Shown: positions 5,390 through 6,531 of the stretch, piece by piece | How the letters are laid out: every line of letters begins with the position of its first letter | How positions within the stretch are numbered: the stretch's first letter is position 1 | Source of the DNA: a bacterium HR12 | GTDB lineage: Bacteria > Actinomycetota > UBA4738 > HRBIN12 | DNA length: 6,531 nucleotides | Direction of reading: 5' to 3' | Assembly: GCA_002898915.1 (NCBI GenBank) | Contig: BEHO01000067.1 | Span: 1 to 6,531 of the forward strand | Made by a program: the position numbers and the translations under genes | The notes under the pieces: generated by a model | The model's database searches: none | Seen by the model: only the letters and a program-made list of their open reading frames with translations | Told to the model about the DNA's origin: nothing

Positions 5390-6531
5390 CGTTCGACGCC
5401 CTCCGGGACCAACCGTACCGCGCCCGCGCTCGCGACCACGAGCATCCCCGCCGCGAGCAGCACGAGGCGCGCCGGCCCCAGCCGGCCGAGGAGCGGCAGA
5501 CGCACCGCGCCGGCGAGGTCAACCGCGACCCCCGCCCCGAGCGCGGCCAGGCTGAGGCCGGCGCGGACGAGGACGTGGAACACGGCGAAGGCCGCGACCA
5601 GGGCCTCGCCCGAGAGGCGCGACTGGAGCAGGCTCATCCCTCCCACGAGGGTGGCCGAGGTGAACAGCCCGAAGGCGCCGGCGCCGAGGTAGGCGAGGGC
5701 GAGGGCCGGGGCGAGCGCGAGCACCGCGACGGTCGCGCCCTGGGCGAGCACGGTCAGGCGCACCGTGGCGAGCTCGGCCCGCCCGCCGGCCAGCCGGTGG
5801 AGACCCAGGCCGAGGAGCGCCCCCAGGCCGAAGAGCACGATGAGTGCCCCGAACTCCGTCTCGCTCGCGCCGAGGATCTCACGGACGAAAGCGATCCCCA
5901 CCGAGAACAGGGTCCCCACCCCCAGGGCCACCGCGCACACCGGCAGCACGACCCGGCGCACGAGCGGCAGCCCGAGCGCGTCCCGGAACCGCCCTCCCCC
6001 CGGCGCCGCCCACCCCGGCGCCGGGGGGCGATGGACCGGCTCGTCGAGCTCGCGCAGGGTGCGGACGAACGCGTACGAGACCAGGAAGGTCGCCGCGTCG
6101 ACGACGAAGGCGAGGAGGTAGGGGCGGGAGCCGAGGAAGCCGGCGTCGCCGAGCAGCCGGGGCTCCAGCCAGGCGAGCCCGGCGAAGGCCGCGGCCCCGA
6201 GGGGGATCGTCCCGTAGGAGGAGGCGAGCACGAGGCCGTTCGCGAGGGGCAGGTCCTCCTCGCCGGCGAGATCCGGCACCGAGGCGTCCCGGGCCGGGAG
6301 GAACACGAGCCCGAGGACCTCGAGCGCGAACGCCCACACGTACACCCACCACGCGGCGGCGACGAGGGGGACGGCGAGCACCACGACCGCCCGCGCGAGG
6401 TCCGCCGCGAGCATCGTCCGCCGTCTCGGCCAGCGATGGGCGAGCCTCGTCGCCAGGGGCCCCGCCACCATCGCGGGCAGCAGCCGCAGCACGAGCATCC
6501 CGCCCACGGCCGTGGAGGACCCCGTGAGGTC
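5386..6531 (-). CDS. MFS transporter, MFS_3/EntS-like (5' end cut by window edge)
   Basis: This is a major-facilitator permease lacking only its N-terminus. The frame is open through the right edge and reads DLTGSSTAVGG before the first visible start codon (GTG at 6505-6507), which matches the usual sequence leading into helix two. The real start is therefore outside. From there the protein has the helix 2-3 motif A as GPLATRLAHRWPRRR, a segment ARDASVPDLAGEEDLPLANG typical after helix four, and about eleven hydrophobic helices. A long proline/glycine-rich cytoplasmic linker between the two halves is encoded near 5980-6050. The arrangement fits the EntS/MFS_3 group of small-molecule exporters; the substrate is unknown. 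The stop overlaps the DegV start (GTGA), so the two are translationally coupled. An exporter coupled to a FakB could move a lipid-like compound, but that is only a guess from position. Confidence 0.88.
   Translation of the reverse strand, partial: DLTGSSTAVGGMLVLRLLPAMVAGPLATRLAHRWPRRRTMLAADLARAVVVLAVPLVAAAWWVYVWAFALEVLGLVFLPARDASVPDLAGEEDLPLANGLVLASSYGTIPLGAAAFAGLAWLEPRLLGDAGFLGSRPYLLAFVVDAATFLVSYAFVRTLRELDEPVHRPPAPGWAAPGGGRFRDALGLPLVRRVVLPVCAVALGVGTLFSVGIAFVREILGASETEFGALIVLFGLGALLGLGLHRLAGGRAELATVRLTVLAQGATVAVLALAPALALAYLGAGAFGLFTSATLVGGMSLLQSRLSGEALVAAFAVFHVLVRAGLSLAALGAGVAVDLAGAVRLPLLGRLGPARLVLLAAGMLVVASAGAVRLVPEGVER
5996..6028. repeat. 13-bp perfect all-GC inverted repeat inside the transporter gene
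   Basis: CCCCCCGGCGCCG (5996-6008) is followed after seven bases by its exact reverse complement CGGCGCCGGGGGG (6016-6028). The hairpin is composed only of G and C and would be extremely stable in mRNA or single-stranded DNA. It encodes part of the Pro/Ala/Gly linker between the two halves of the transporter (PPAPGWAAPGG), so codon and composition constraints may explain it. A pausing or folding role is possible but not shown. Confidence 0.75.

Noticed and set aside
4118..5692. 524-codon + strand open frame opposite the unknown gene, DegV and transporter genes
   Set aside because: Its composition is Arg/Pro/Ser-rich with no recognisable motif, and it lies antisense to three genes with recognisable proteins or good start signals.
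1..6531. Mobile element, phage, CRISPR, tRNA or defence-system content
   Set aside because: No transposase-like protein, terminal repeats, spacer-repeat array or tRNA-like fold was seen. All genes share the same GC-rich character, with no sign of recent transfer.

Overview
The window is very GC-rich (roughly 75%), with GC-biased third codon positions, GTG starts and tightly packed genes. Together with a fatty-acid-kinase pair (FakA plus a DegV/FakB protein), this suggests a high-GC Gram-positive-like bacterium, most likely an actinomycete relative. A GC-rich Chloroflexota-type lineage cannot be excluded. There are no RNA genes, CRISPR arrays, insertion sequences or phage genes, and no stretch over 100 bases without a gene.

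Layout, left to right. The 3' part of a DAO-type FAD-dependent oxidoreductase (+) enters from the left edge and converges, 9 bases apart, on a complete DAK2-family gene of the FakA type (-). A 66-base divergent intergenic region follows. It carries two candidate -10 boxes and a near-identical repeat of about 15 bases. To its right lies a two-gene (+) unit: a six-helix membrane protein resembling the VC0807 family, then an alpha/beta hydrolase, joined by an ATGA stop/start overlap. The membrane-protein gene is broken by an apparent one-base deletion near its 3' end; restoring the frame recovers its last helix and the overlap. The hydrolase ends in a hairpin at a convergent junction with a three-gene (-) unit. 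In transcription order that unit is an MFS transporter (5' end cut by the right edge), a DegV/FakB-type fatty-acid-binding protein (GTGA overlap), and an unrecognised protein with an N-terminal export or anchor signal.

How the genes may work together. FakB-type proteins bind a fatty acid and FakA phosphorylates it to acyl-phosphate, which feeds phospholipid synthesis. Both partners lie here about 2.1 kb apart, and between them are a hydrolase that could release acyl chains and a multi-pass membrane protein. A lipid or acyl-chain salvage neighbourhood is a reasonable inference, but genes on different strands need not share a function, and the substrates of the hydrolase, transporter and membrane protein cannot be read from sequence. 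Nothing here is clearly a new defence or mobile system. The most concrete oddities are the frameshift, the repeat pair in the divergent control region, the switchable hairpin at the convergent junction, an all-GC hairpin inside the transporter gene, and the orphan exported protein coupled to FakB.
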